The notes below the pieces were generated by a model. That model did no database searches and was not told the origin of the DNA. It saw only the letters and a program-made list of their open reading frames with translations. DNA of 64,000 nucleotides from Ignavibacteria bacterium (GTDB lineage: Bacteria > Bacteroidota > Ignavibacteria > Kapaibacteriales > UBA961). Positions within the stretch are counted from its first letter, which is position 1, and the number at the start of each line of letters is the position of its first letter. Location of the stretch: the NCBI GenBank assembly GCA_016873735.1, contig VGWD01000002.1, forward strand, positions 1-64,000. The letters run 5' to 3'. A program made the translations under genes and the position numbers. Of the stretch, positions 27,676 to 36,328 are shown piece after piece.

Positions 27676-28740
27676 ATGAAATGTATGAAACACTTTTTGG
27701 CGCTGGCAGTCTGCTTTATGACTTTGCCTTCCCTGATGGCCGAAGACAATGTCTCCGGTTCTTCGGGAGGCGAGTTCAAAAAAGTGGGAGCTGCTGGAGC
27801 TCAATTTTTGAAAATCGGGGTCGGGGCCAGAGGTAATGGAATGGCTGGTGCTTATAGTGCATTGGCCAATGATGTGACAGCCATGTATTGGAATCCTGCA
27901 GGTATTGCCGACATTAGTGGCATGGCTGCAAATATTTCCCATACACAATGGTTTGCAGGTTTCTCCCATAATTTTGCAGGACTCGTTCTTCCGATCGGAG
28001 ATTCCTATAGACTTGGTGTCAGTTTGACATCTTTCTCTAGTGGTGAAATTCCGATCACCACATTGGAAAAAGCTGAAGGTACCGGTGCATCCTATAGTAT
28101 ATCCGACTTTGCATTGGGTGCATCGTTTGCAGGGTATATCACAAATGAATTTGCCTTTGGGATGACATTCAAGTATATCCAAAACTCTTTTGCATCATTG
28201 GGATCAAGTGGAGTTGCATTTGATGTTGGAACTGTCTATAAGACAGATTTCAAAGACACACGTTTGTCATTCAGCATTTCAAATCTTGGTGGTCAACAAG
28301 CATATTCGGGTGCAGACTTGAATCGTCAAGGAAAATTGATAAATGAATTGTCTGCCAGTCCATTGGATCAACAATTATTGACAAACCCATTCAATCTTCC
28401 ATTGATTTTCCGTGCAGGTGCATCAACAGATGTTACAGCGATCATTCAAGGTGTTGATAAATTGGATGCTGATGCAGATCACCGTTTGCTTGCAGCCGTC
28501 GAATTTGAGACATTGTCCGATACACCGGAAATGTTTACAATTGGTGCAGAATATACATGGAACAATATTTTGTCCATCCGCGGTGGTTATAAACTTGGTC
28601 ATGATTCATTCAACTTTGCCGGCGGTGTTGGTTTCAAATATGTTGGCGAAGGTTTCGATGGCCAAATTGATTATTCAGTAAATCCGGTCCAGAATATTGG
28701 GCTTGTCAATCGTTTATCCATTGGAATGCGCTTGGAATAA
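27676..28740 (+). CDS. PorV/PorQ-family outer membrane beta-barrel protein
   Basis: 354-residue FadL-like barrel of the PorV/PorQ family. PorV is the T9SS shuttle that carries cargo from the translocon to the attachment complex. Seen: signal peptide (residues 1-23); the family signature AQFLKIGVGARGNGMAGAY followed by ANDVTAMYWNPAG (residues about 45-80); alternating barrel strands; and the C-terminal strand NRLSIGMRLE. It is third in the unit after the TonB receptor and the long secreted protein, and is followed by a strong terminator. No PorK/L/M/N/T genes are in the window, so whether this is the main PorV or a dedicated paralogue is unresolved. Confidence 0.87.
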   Translation: MKCMKHFLALAVCFMTLPSLMAEDNVSGSSGGEFKKVGAAGAQFLKIGVGARGNGMAGAYSALANDVTAMYWNPAGIADISGMAANISHTQWFAGFSHNFAGLVLPIGDSYRLGVSLTSFSSGEIPITTLEKAEGTGASYSISDFALGASFAGYITNEFAFGMTFKYIQNSFASLGSSGVAFDVGTVYKTDFKDTRLSFSISNLGGQQAYSGADLNRQGKLINELSASPLDQQLLTNPFNLPLIFRAGASTDVTAIIQGVDKLDADADHRLLAAVEFETLSDTPEMFTIGAEYTWNNILSIRGGYKLGHDSFNFAGGVGFKYVGEGFDGQIDYSVNPVQNIGLVNRLSIGMRLE

Positions 28741-28784
28741 TGTGACATTCCTTCGCCGATTGGCATGATAAATTGAACAACAAC

Positions 28785-28819
28785 AATGCCGTCGGGTTTT
28801 CCTGACGGCATTTTTTTTT
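28785..28819 (+). terminator. Terminator after the PorV-family gene
   Basis: AATGCCGTCGGG and CCTGACGGCATT pair (12 bp with one G-U) around TTTT, followed by a run of nine or more T. It closes the receptor/secreted protein/PorV unit. Confidence 0.93.
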
Positions 28820-28825
28820 ACTATC

Positions 28826-30244
28826 ATGAAGATATTACCCTCGATCATATTCTGCTGTTTGCTTTGCTTCCAATCGCTCTATGCGCGCAATGTGAATATT
28901 GCCCTCGATATTCTACAATATCAAGGTATCGATTCATTGACTGAATGTCGATTGGTGTATTCGCTTCCTGATACATCTCTGAGATATATACCAAGTTTGG
29001 AAGGTTATGTCGGGTCCTTATACATGAAAGTCATTTGTGTAAACACCATCACAAAAGACTCTCTTTTCGAAGAATGGATTGTCGACAATGTATCGCAACA
29101 TCCTGTTGTCATGCATGAACGCAATCTTATCGGTGGCCGGTCGATGTACCTCAAACCCGGAAATTACTCCATCGGCATTATTGCCATCGACATGCATGAT
29201 AGTACTACTCTTTCATCGGTAAGATTAACTCTCCCGATTCGAAAGATGAATCAATCAAGAATGCATATGAGCGATATCATGACTGCACATCGAATTGAGC
29301 CTCTTGCGGACTCATCAAAACCGATGTGGTCTGCACAATTGCAAAGAAATGGTCTACTTATTATACCAAATCCCGGATTGGAATGTGTTGGTACTGATCC
29401 CGTGCTTAATCTCTTTTCAGAACTCTATTCTTGCTTGCCAGGAGATTCACTGAATATTAAGTATACCATAAAGGATGCCGCTCAAAGAGTTCTTGCTGAA
29501 ATACCACTTGGCAAATTGGCTACCGGCGAGGCAATCGTTGAAACGGTTTCGCTCCCACTCTTAGGCTTACCAAGTGGAGTTTATAGCGTGCAAATGAGTT
29601 ATCATGGTATCAAGAAAACTGACACAGTCACAAACATGAAACGATTTTATATCGTTAATCCTGAAATGCCTCCTGAATTGGCAAACACATTTTCAGAAGA
29701 TGAATTGTTTCAACAGAGTGAGTTTTCAACGTATTCAGAGAAGCGGATTGAAGAAGAATATGAGAAAGCATTATGTCTATCAAACTCGCAGGAACAATCA
29801 TTATGGTCTGCACTTGGCGATGTGACTGCAAAACAGAAATTCATGTTTCGTTTTTGGAAAGAACGAGATCCGAATACAGAGACAATCATCAATGAAAAAT
29901 TGGAAGAGTTCAGAAAGTCAATATCTTATGCAAATACATATTTCACAAATCCTCAATTCAAGGAAGGATGGAGATCGGATCGAGGCAGAGTATTACGCAG
30001 ATATGGACCCCCAACGCAAGTTGACAGAAAATATATGGGAAATTCAGTGCGCCCTTATGAATCTTGGTTTTATGCTGAAATACAAGGCGGTGTTTATTTT
30101 CATTTTGTTGATGTGCGTGATATCAATAATCACATACTTGTCCATTCCACTGCAATCAATGAACCACGTAATGATAATTGGTTCAATGAATTCGTAAATA
30201 CCGATTCATTCAATTCCGGAAGTGGCAGGGAATTCATACGATGA
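28826..30244 (+). CDS. GWxTD domain-containing protein
   Basis: 472-residue exported protein with a signal peptide (residues 1-21) and a C-terminal GWxTD domain of unknown function, a family found mainly in Bacteroidota, Acidobacteria and relatives. Here the signature reads KEGWRSDRGRVLRRYGPP (about residues 382-399), preceded by FMFRFWKERDPNTE. The middle part contains two probable beta-sandwich repeats. The final ATGA overlaps the acyltransferase start, indicating coupling with cell-envelope genes. Function unknown; an envelope-assembly or scaffold role is only suggested by context. Confidence 0.85.
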   Translation: MKILPSIIFCCLLCFQSLYARNVNIALDILQYQGIDSLTECRLVYSLPDTSLRYIPSLEGYVGSLYMKVICVNTITKDSLFEEWIVDNVSQHPVVMHERNLIGGRSMYLKPGNYSIGIIAIDMHDSTTLSSVRLTLPIRKMNQSRMHMSDIMTAHRIEPLADSSKPMWSAQLQRNGLLIIPNPGLECVGTDPVLNLFSELYSCLPGDSLNIKYTIKDAAQRVLAEIPLGKLATGEAIVETVSLPLLGLPSGVYSVQMSYHGIKKTDTVTNMKRFYIVNPEMPPELANTFSEDELFQQSEFSTYSEKRIEEEYEKALCLSNSQEQSLWSALGDVTAKQKFMFRFWKERDPNTETIINEKLEEFRKSISYANTYFTNPQFKEGWRSDRGRVLRRYGPPTQVDRKYMGNSVRPYESWFYAEIQGGVYFHFVDVRDINNHILVHSTAINEPRNDNWFNEFVNTDSFNSGSGREFIR

Positions 30245-31119
30245 TCTCTCATTATTCTCTGCTAATGTTACTTCGTTTCGTAGGATACATTAGTGCTGCC
30301 TTCCCCCATGGGATACGACAAAAATCAGGGTATATCCTTGGCAGACTTCTCATGACTTTATCATCATCAAGAGTTGCGATCACGCGCGATAATATCATCA
30401 AAGCTTTCCCGGATAAAGATTTCACGTTTCATGAAGAAGTGTTATATGGTAGTTATGCAAATCTTGGAATTGTATTGCTCGAGATCGCAGCAATGTATTT
30501 CATGAGTAATCAATTAATTGCTTCGAAAATGACATTTACCAATATCACATTGATTGATGACATTATGAAACGGGGAAAAGGAATCGTCATCATATCAGGC
30601 CATCTTGCTAATTGGGAATATCTAGCCTTTACTGCAGGAATCCATGCCCGTAAATCATTCTTGCTTGTGGCGAAGGATCAGAGAAATCCTTATATCAATG
30701 AAGCAATCACAAACATGAGAACGAGAGCCGGAAATGCGACGGTCTCTATGGAGCAGGCAGCAAAACCGCTTGTAAAAGCCCTGCAACATCATCAACCCAT
30801 TGCCATGCTTATCGATCAAGCTGCCGATCCCAAACGTGATGCTATCATTCCGCTCTTCGGACGGGATGCAGTTGTCTTTGAAGCTCCTGCTGCATTGTCT
30901 TTACGTTATCAAACTCCGCTTGTATTTGCAGTCCCGATCAGACAAAAAGATGGAACTTATTCAGTAACCCTTACTGAAATTCCAATGGATGATTTATCAG
31001 ATAGTCCGTCCGATATCATAACATTGACAAAAAGACATACTGCTTTTCTTGAAGAAGCAATAAGAACGCATCCTGATCAGTGGACATGGCAACACAATCG
31101 TTGGAAATATCATGCCTAG
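30241..31119 (+). CDS. LpxL/HtrB-type lipid A acyltransferase
   Basis: Lysophospholipid acyltransferase superfamily protein, 292 residues, of the LpxL/LpxM (HtrB) group that adds a secondary acyl chain to lipid A. The catalytic H-x4-E is present as HLANWE within IISGHLANWEYLAF (near residues 118-131), with the conserved IDQAADPK and a Trp-rich end (PDQWTWQHNRW). A hydrophobic N-terminal segment anchors it to the inner membrane. It overlaps the GWxTD gene by 4 nt and the next glycosyltransferase by 8 nt. Which LpxL/LpxM position it acylates is not readable. Confidence 0.9.
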   Translation: MISHYSLLMLLRFVGYISAAFPHGIRQKSGYILGRLLMTLSSSRVAITRDNIIKAFPDKDFTFHEEVLYGSYANLGIVLLEIAAMYFMSNQLIASKMTFTNITLIDDIMKRGKGIVIISGHLANWEYLAFTAGIHARKSFLLVAKDQRNPYINEAITNMRTRAGNATVSMEQAAKPLVKALQHHQPIAMLIDQAADPKRDAIIPLFGRDAVVFEAPAALSLRYQTPLVFAVPIRQKDGTYSVTLTEIPMDDLSDSPSDIITLTKRHTAFLEEAIRTHPDQWTWQHNRWKYHA

Positions 31120-32128
31120 TGTAAACACACATGTCATTTTTCAAACAGGATTCATAGGTGATATTGCATTGACAATGTTTCTTTTGGAAGAAATCAAATT
31201 GATGTATCCAAAAGATCGCATAGTACTTGTGACCACACCTGCGGGAGCAGAACTATCACAAGCATTTCCGCAGATCATTGATGATGTGATTACTTATGAC
31301 AAAAGAGGAGCCGACGCAGGGTGGAAGGGTATGAAACGTATCATATCAATAATGCGAAATCAATCAGCAACCACATTGATTTCACTCCATCAATCATTCA
31401 GAACATCCATCATCGTAGCTTTTTCAAGAATACGCTTTCGTATAGGATATGCAACAGCAGCTCTTTCTTTCGTTTATAATGTCAAAGTTCCATATAATAA
31501 CCATGTCCATGAAATAGAAAGGCAAAGAGCATTTCTAATATTGGATATATTCCCTGACATCATTAAGAAACTTCACGTATATAAAAGACAATTACTGAAT
31601 CCGGCGACTTTGCAATCAGCAATTGTAAAACAAAGGATCTTGATTGCGCCGGGAAGTGTGTGGAATACAAAGAAATGGCCGAAGCATCATTTCCGAACAC
31701 TCATAGAACTTTTGCTAAAGCATCAGCCGCATCCTATTGGTTTGATTGGCTCCAAGGCAGATAGAGAGCTATGCGAGTCTATTATCCCTGCACAACATCT
31801 CGGTAGGGTTCATAATGTTGCCGGTACAATGTCATTAAATGAAACCGTACAACAAATTCGTACTGCTCACCTCTTGATTGCAAATGACAGCGCTCCGATT
31901 CATTTGGCATCACTTGTAAATTGCCCCACCATAGTTTTGTTTGGTCCAACACATCCCGGTTTTGGATTCGCTCCCATATCCGATCATGCCATTGTACTGC
32001 AAAAAGATTTGTCATGCAGGCCCTGTTCAATACATGGACAATATGAATGTCCATTAGGTACACATGCCTGTATGGAGCAAATCCTTCCAAGCGAAGTATT
32101 GAAGTCTGCCCTTGACTTCTTGAATTGA
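31112..32128 (+). CDS. Glycosyltransferase family 9 (heptosyltransferase-like)
   Basis: GT-B fold family 9 enzyme, 338 residues, resembling ADP-heptose:LPS heptosyltransferase II (WaaF/RfaF). Seen: N-terminal VIFQTGFIGDIALTMFLL, the donor-site loop APGSVWNTKKWP (about 178-189) and the C-terminal NDSAPIHLASLVNCPTIVLF with FGPTHPGFGF. A Cys-rich stretch CRPCSIHGQYECPLGTHAC near the end is common in this family. It overlaps the acyltransferase gene by 8 nt, so lipid A acylation and inner-core sugar transfer are encoded together. The sugar could be heptose or another core sugar. Confidence 0.9.
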   Translation: MPSVNTHVIFQTGFIGDIALTMFLLEEIKLMYPKDRIVLVTTPAGAELSQAFPQIIDDVITYDKRGADAGWKGMKRIISIMRNQSATTLISLHQSFRTSIIVAFSRIRFRIGYATAALSFVYNVKVPYNNHVHEIERQRAFLILDIFPDIIKKLHVYKRQLLNPATLQSAIVKQRILIAPGSVWNTKKWPKHHFRTLIELLLKHQPHPIGLIGSKADRELCESIIPAQHLGRVHNVAGTMSLNETVQQIRTAHLLIANDSAPIHLASLVNCPTIVLFGPTHPGFGFAPISDHAIVLQKDLSCRPCSIHGQYECPLGTHACMEQILPSEVLKSALDFLN

Positions 32129-32154
32129 TTCGTTTAATCATCATGAGAATTCCG

Positions 32155-32162
32155 TAATTTTG
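32155..32162 (+). promoter_or_regulatory. Possible -7 element of the pseudouridine synthase gene
   Basis: TAATTTTG matches TAnnTTTG, 24 nt before the ATG at 32187. A TTT at 32132-32134 sits at the right distance but is not a full TTG, so this is a moderate candidate. Confidence 0.35.
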
Positions 32163-32186
32163 CGATGCTTATCATAGAGGAATATC

Positions 32187-33110
32187 ATGAGACCCAGAAC
32201 TTCATCAGGAACATCAAAGCGATCTTCTAATCCACCCAAAGACAAAAAAAGACAATCTTCCAGTAATGATAGAAAAAGCGGACAACATGCTCATGCGAGC
32301 AAATCTCAAGGTCGATATGCTGATCGAAATACCAAACTGAGAAAGACCGGCACTTGTCGAACAAAGAAAGTAGCATCCATAAAAGGCGATGGCACGAGGA
32401 TCAATAAATATCTTGCTGATGCCGGCATCGGAGCAAGAAGAGCCGTTGAAGAATATATCACCGCAGGAATGGTGAAAGTCAATGGCAAAGTAGTTACGGA
32501 TCTTTCAACTCGAATTCAATTGGAAGATTTCGTCACCGTCAAAGGCGAGCCAGTGACTGATCGACGATTTCTTGTATACTTTCTTCTGAATAAACCAAAA
32601 GATGTAATCACTACAGCTTCCGATGAATTAGGGCGGACTACTGTATTGGATTTAATCCGCAGCAAGTATAGAATTTTTCCTGTGGGTAGATTGGACAGAA
32701 ATACGACAGGCGCTTTACTCATTACGAATGATGGAGAATTGGCATATCGTCTCACTCATCCAAAATATGAAATCAAACGTGAGTATAAAGTGGGATTGGA
32801 CAAAGACATTGATCTACGTGATGCAAGAAATATAAGTTATGGGATTGAATTGGAAGATGGGAAAACAGGTCCTTGCGAAGTATTTGTTGATCCCAAAGAT
32901 CATAGCATTGTCAATCTCATACTTGCAGAAGGGAAAAATCGCGAAGTACGGAGGATATTTGAATCATTGGGTTATGAAGTAAAGAAACTCGATAGAAAAC
33001 GATTTGCAACATTATCTACAAGTAGTTTGAGAAGAGGGGAACACAGGCAATTGACAAAAGCAGAGGTTCGGGCACTTCGTGATATGGTTGGGTTAGAAAT
33101 GGCATTTTGA
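32187..33110 (+). CDS. RsuA/RluB-family pseudouridine synthase
   Basis: rRNA pseudouridine synthase, 307 residues. A very basic, Ser/Lys-rich N-terminal tail (about residues 1-68) precedes an S4 RNA-binding domain (TRINKYLADAGIGARRAVEE, about 70-130). The catalytic domain follows, with the nucleophilic Asp in VGRLDRNTTGALL, then LTHPKYEIKREY and GKNREVRRIFESLGYEV. RluB-type enzymes modify 23S rRNA helix 80-93 positions; RluE/F or RsuA activity cannot be excluded. The DUF5686 gene starts 9 nt or less after the stop, so they may share a transcript. Confidence 0.9.
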   Translation: MRPRTSSGTSKRSSNPPKDKKRQSSSNDRKSGQHAHASKSQGRYADRNTKLRKTGTCRTKKVASIKGDGTRINKYLADAGIGARRAVEEYITAGMVKVNGKVVTDLSTRIQLEDFVTVKGEPVTDRRFLVYFLLNKPKDVITTASDELGRTTVLDLIRSKYRIFPVGRLDRNTTGALLITNDGELAYRLTHPKYEIKREYKVGLDKDIDLRDARNISYGIELEDGKTGPCEVFVDPKDHSIVNLILAEGKNREVRRIFESLGYEVKKLDRKRFATLSTSSLRRGEHRQLTKAEVRALRDMVGLEMAF

Positions 33111-33119
33111 TTGACTGCA

Positions 33120-35537
33120 ATGAACATGCAACGTATCATCATATTCGTGATTGTAATCTGTTTCAATGTGCATGCACTTGCAAACACATCGGACTTATCC
33201 GTATTGCGCGGTACAATCACTGATGCAGAAACAGGGGAGCCATTAAGGTTTGTCACTATTCGAGCAATCGGTCCAGAAAACAAAGCTGCAGTCACCTCCA
33301 AACAAGGAATGTACCTCTTGCGAATGAAAGAAGGGGAATACATGCTAACATTCAGCATGGTCGGGTATACTTCCGCATCCAAGCAGATTACACTCTCTCG
33401 GTCAGGGTTGACTGTGAACATGCAGTTGCGTCAATCATCATTTCGTTCCGCCGATGTGATTGTTTCAGCCGAAGATCCCGGTGTGAAACTCATGCGGTCA
33501 GTACTGCAAAAAAAACAACAATGGAGAGATTCCCTCCAACGGTATACATATATGCTGTACACCAAATTTGTGGTAAGTGCAGATACATTGACTGCAGGTA
33601 GAAGTAGTGGAAGAAATGACACGAGCATTTTTTCCATCCTTGAATCATATTCCAAAGGGTATTTTTTAAAGCCAGATAAATTTTTCAATGAGATTCTTCA
33701 AAAAAGACAAACAGCAAATATCCCACCACAAGCAAATTTTGTTGCATTTGGTACAAATATCAATTGCTATGAAGACTTTGTTTCAATTACAGGTGAAGAA
33801 GTCTTTTCGCCATTTCATCCTGATGCTTTGGACTTTTATGACTTTGTTTTGGAAGGGACCAGTTTGGATGACGGTGAAGAAATCGCAAAAATAAATGTGC
33901 AACCCAAAACATCTCAAAGACGCTTATTTTCTGGTATCATACAGATTCATAAACGTACATTGGCTCCAAGCTTTGTATCGCTGATACCAAATAGGGCTGT
34001 CAAATTACCGTTTGATGCATCGTTTGTGATTGAGCAAAGTTTTCAGGAATTCGAAAGGAAATACTCCCTTCCAGTAAGTTTACGAATTTACTCTTCACTC
34101 TCTGCGGAGATCCTCTTCCTATTTGCACCAAGGGTGGACATTACCATTGAAACCGTGGCATACGATTATGCCATCAATCCCGATATCAATCCTGATGTAT
34201 TCGAACAAAGAAGAGTGGAAGTCAATGAGAAAGCACAAAATTTTGATACCACATTTTGGAATGAGCAAGCCGTATTACCTTTGAAAGAAGAAGAAGAACA
34301 AGCCTATGTTCAAATTCAAAAGGCCTTGGATGATCCGGATTCACTTGCCACTAGTGCATTCAATACGCTTTTAGGGGATGTATCAAGATTTTTTCAGCAA
34401 TTTCAACAAAGACCATTTACAGGTTTTGAGAATATACTGCGCTACAACAGAGTGCATGGTCCATATACAGGCATAGGTTTGCAATTTAGCCAGGACTTCA
34501 ATGCAGAAACGGGAATTCAAGCAGGTTATGGTTGGTCAGACAAAAGACCATATATCGATCTTTTCCATAGACAATTCCTCGATAAAACAAGAAAGCATTT
34601 CATTGAAGCACAAGCTTATTCGAACTTGTCAAGAAGAGATAATCCTTATGTCATTGGTGTGAATGGAATTAATGTACTTTCATTCTTATACAAAAATGAT
34701 TATGGTGATTATTTTTATAATCGTGGTGGCGGAATTTACTATGAATATGGATGGGGGCAATTACGTTTTTTACGCAGAGATGAATTCATAAGGCCTTCCG
34801 CGATTCGTTTTGGAATTCGTCGTGAACGACATGACCCTGCTTTCGTGAATACGAATTTTGCATTATTTGCTCCTGATAGTTCGAAGTTTCGTGGAAATCC
34901 ATTGATTGCATCCGGCGATTATACCATGGTCAATGGGGAATTCCGATATCAATTCACTCCATTTCGTAGAATATCTACTGGTGGATTCATCATTTCAGGA
35001 ACACATGCGATTGGATCACTAAGTGAGATGTCATTTTCACAAATAGGATTTCAATCATTCTTGCGCACCATGACATTGCCTTTATGGAGATTGGACATGC
35101 GTGTCACCGGTGCATGGTCATGGGGTGATGTGCCACCTCAACGATTCTATTCACTAGAATCTTCGATTGCATCTACGGCAGGAGATGGCGTATTTAGAGG
35201 AATGAATGTAAAAGAATTTTACGGTGATCGTTTCGCTGCTTTATCACTTGAGCATAGCTTTGGCGAAGTGATACCAGGTGTTTTGCGTATACCAAGCATA
35301 GCTTTATTCGGAATTGAATTCATACTTACCGGAAGCATGGGGTGGACTGATTTCTCGCGCGGTGCACTTCTGTTGCAACAATTGCCCTCTACAGCAAAAA
35401 CCAATGACATGTACTATTATGAGACCGGTATTGCATTAAACAGAATTCTACTCATTTTCCGATTGGATTTTTCTGCAAGACTCAGCCAAAGACTACAACC
35501 GGAATATAGGTTCACAATCTCATCGGCAACTTTTTGA
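33120..35537 (+). CDS. DUF5686 outer-membrane protein with carboxypeptidase-regulatory-like domain
   Basis: Large (805 residues) exported protein: signal peptide (about 1-22), a CarboxypepD_reg-like sandwich (LRGTITDAETGEPLRFVTI, about 30-105), a DUF5686 middle region and a C-terminal region of alternating strands ending in a barrel-type Phe (RFTISSATF). This architecture is widespread in Bacteroidota outer membranes but functionally uncharacterised. The ATG at 33120 is used; a TTG at 33111 or an ATG at 33126 are alternatives. The stop overlaps the next gene by 1 nt. Confidence 0.85.
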   Translation: MNMQRIIIFVIVICFNVHALANTSDLSVLRGTITDAETGEPLRFVTIRAIGPENKAAVTSKQGMYLLRMKEGEYMLTFSMVGYTSASKQITLSRSGLTVNMQLRQSSFRSADVIVSAEDPGVKLMRSVLQKKQQWRDSLQRYTYMLYTKFVVSADTLTAGRSSGRNDTSIFSILESYSKGYFLKPDKFFNEILQKRQTANIPPQANFVAFGTNINCYEDFVSITGEEVFSPFHPDALDFYDFVLEGTSLDDGEEIAKINVQPKTSQRRLFSGIIQIHKRTLAPSFVSLIPNRAVKLPFDASFVIEQSFQEFERKYSLPVSLRIYSSLSAEILFLFAPRVDITIETVAYDYAINPDINPDVFEQRRVEVNEKAQNFDTTFWNEQAVLPLKEEEEQAYVQIQKALDDPDSLATSAFNTLLGDVSRFFQQFQQRPFTGFENILRYNRVHGPYTGIGLQFSQDFNAETGIQAGYGWSDKRPYIDLFHRQFLDKTRKHFIEAQAYSNLSRRDNPYVIGVNGINVLSFLYKNDYGDYFYNRGGGIYYEYGWGQLRFLRRDEFIRPSAIRFGIRRERHDPAFVNTNFALFAPDSSKFRGNPLIASGDYTMVNGEFRYQFTPFRRISTGGFIISGTHAIGSLSEMSFSQIGFQSFLRTMTLPLWRLDMRVTGAWSWGDVPPQRFYSLESSIASTAGDGVFRGMNVKEFYGDRFAALSLEHSFGEVIPGVLRIPSIALFGIEFILTGSMGWTDFSRGALLLQQLPSTAKTNDMYYYETGIALNRILLIFRLDFSARLSQRLQPEYRFTISSATF

Positions 35538-36076
35538 TGGAACAAAGCGACATAGTGGATCAATTGCAATCCTGCGGAGCAATCAGCAACGGTGCTTTCT
35601 TATTACCCAATAAAAGCATTGTAAAGGAATGGTATGTACCCGCAAAAGCATTTCAGTATCCTCCATTGTGCAGAAAACTGAGTTATGAAATCGTGAAGCA
35701 TTTTTGGGACATGGATGTGCAGGTTGTGATTAGCGCACGAATCGGTTCTTTACCATTTGCTGCAGAAATAGCCAGACAATTGGAGGCTCGATTATTGTGG
35801 CGTGGTCGCACTGACAGTGTTTTTTATGATACTCTTGCAATCCATTCCGGGGATAGAGCAATCATTGTGGATGATATTCTCATGGATGATATTACTCCCT
35901 ATAAAGCCATAGGAAGAGAAATATTGACTCAAGATGCCAGATTGATTGGGATTGCCTCTCTGATTGACCTTACAAGTCGTAAAACACCATTGAATGTCCG
36001 CCAGATTTCTGTGCTAAAGAGGGAAATGCAGGAAATTACTTCCGAATCACCGACGATAATTGAGGACAGGGCATAA
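35537..36076 (+). CDS. Orotate phosphoribosyltransferase-like protein (divergent)
   Basis: Type I phosphoribosyltransferase fold, 179 residues, most like PyrE-type orotate phosphoribosyltransferases. The N-terminal helix and hood (GAISNGAFLLPNKSIVKEWYV), the ARIGSLPFAAEIARQL loop and a PRPP-loop strand AIIVDDILMDD (about residues 115-125) are visible. In standard enzymes the PRPP loop ends in a TTG-type turn; here it is DDITP, so PRPP binding may be altered or lost. The start is the ATG at 35537, overlapping the previous stop by 1 nt. It could act on another base or be regulatory. Confidence 0.65.
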   Translation: MEQSDIVDQLQSCGAISNGAFLLPNKSIVKEWYVPAKAFQYPPLCRKLSYEIVKHFWDMDVQVVISARIGSLPFAAEIARQLEARLLWRGRTDSVFYDTLAIHSGDRAIIVDDILMDDITPYKAIGREILTQDARLIGIASLIDLTSRKTPLNVRQISVLKREMQEITSESPTIIEDRA

Positions 36077-36100
36077 AAAAATACCGCCATGAGGCGGTAT
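36075..36100 (-). terminator. Terminator of tRNA-Pro(UGG)
   Basis: On the minus strand ATACCGCC and GGCGGTAT form an 8-bp stem over TCAT, followed by TTTTTT. It lies directly after the tRNA and abuts the stop of the phosphoribosyltransferase gene. Confidence 0.88.
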
Positions 36101-36108
36101 CTATATCG

Positions 36109-36183
36109 TCGGGGTGGTGGGATTCGAACTCACGACCCCCTGCTCCCAAAGCAGGTGCGCTAACCGGACTGCGCTACACCCCG
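36109..36183 (-). tRNA. tRNA-Pro, anticodon TGG
   Basis: 75-nt cloverleaf on the minus strand. The acceptor CGGGGTG/CACCCCG has A73, the anticodon arm is CCTGC-TTTGGGA-GCAGG (anticodon TGG) and the T arm is GTGAG-TTCGAAT-CCCAC. CCA is not encoded. It has the same tRNA-plus-terminator arrangement as the CGG isoacceptor at 9603-9676, but different stems. Confidence 0.97.
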
Positions 36184-36292
36184 TCGGATAGGGGTTATAA
36201 TATCCGGCTTTTTTATGATATAACCAATCCTTTCATGATTTTTCAGACTTTTCCACATATTATAAAAAACCTTTTTTATTCCTTTTTTCTAC

Positions 36293-36323
36293 TTGCATCG
36301 AATATGGTCTCATGTTATATTTG
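36293..36323 (+). promoter_or_regulatory. Bacteroidota-type promoter of the amidohydrolase-like gene
   Basis: TTG at 36293-36295, N20, then TATATTTG at 36316-36323 is a full match to the Bacteroidota consensus. The predicted start is near 36330, at the foot of the first leader hairpin. Confidence 0.65.
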
Positions 36324-36328
36324 TCCCT

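Noticed and set aside
27493-28182. Cys-rich 229-residue minus-strand reading frame
   Set aside because: It lies antisense to the secreted protein end and the PorV-family gene, has no start context and looks like a shadow of biased codons.
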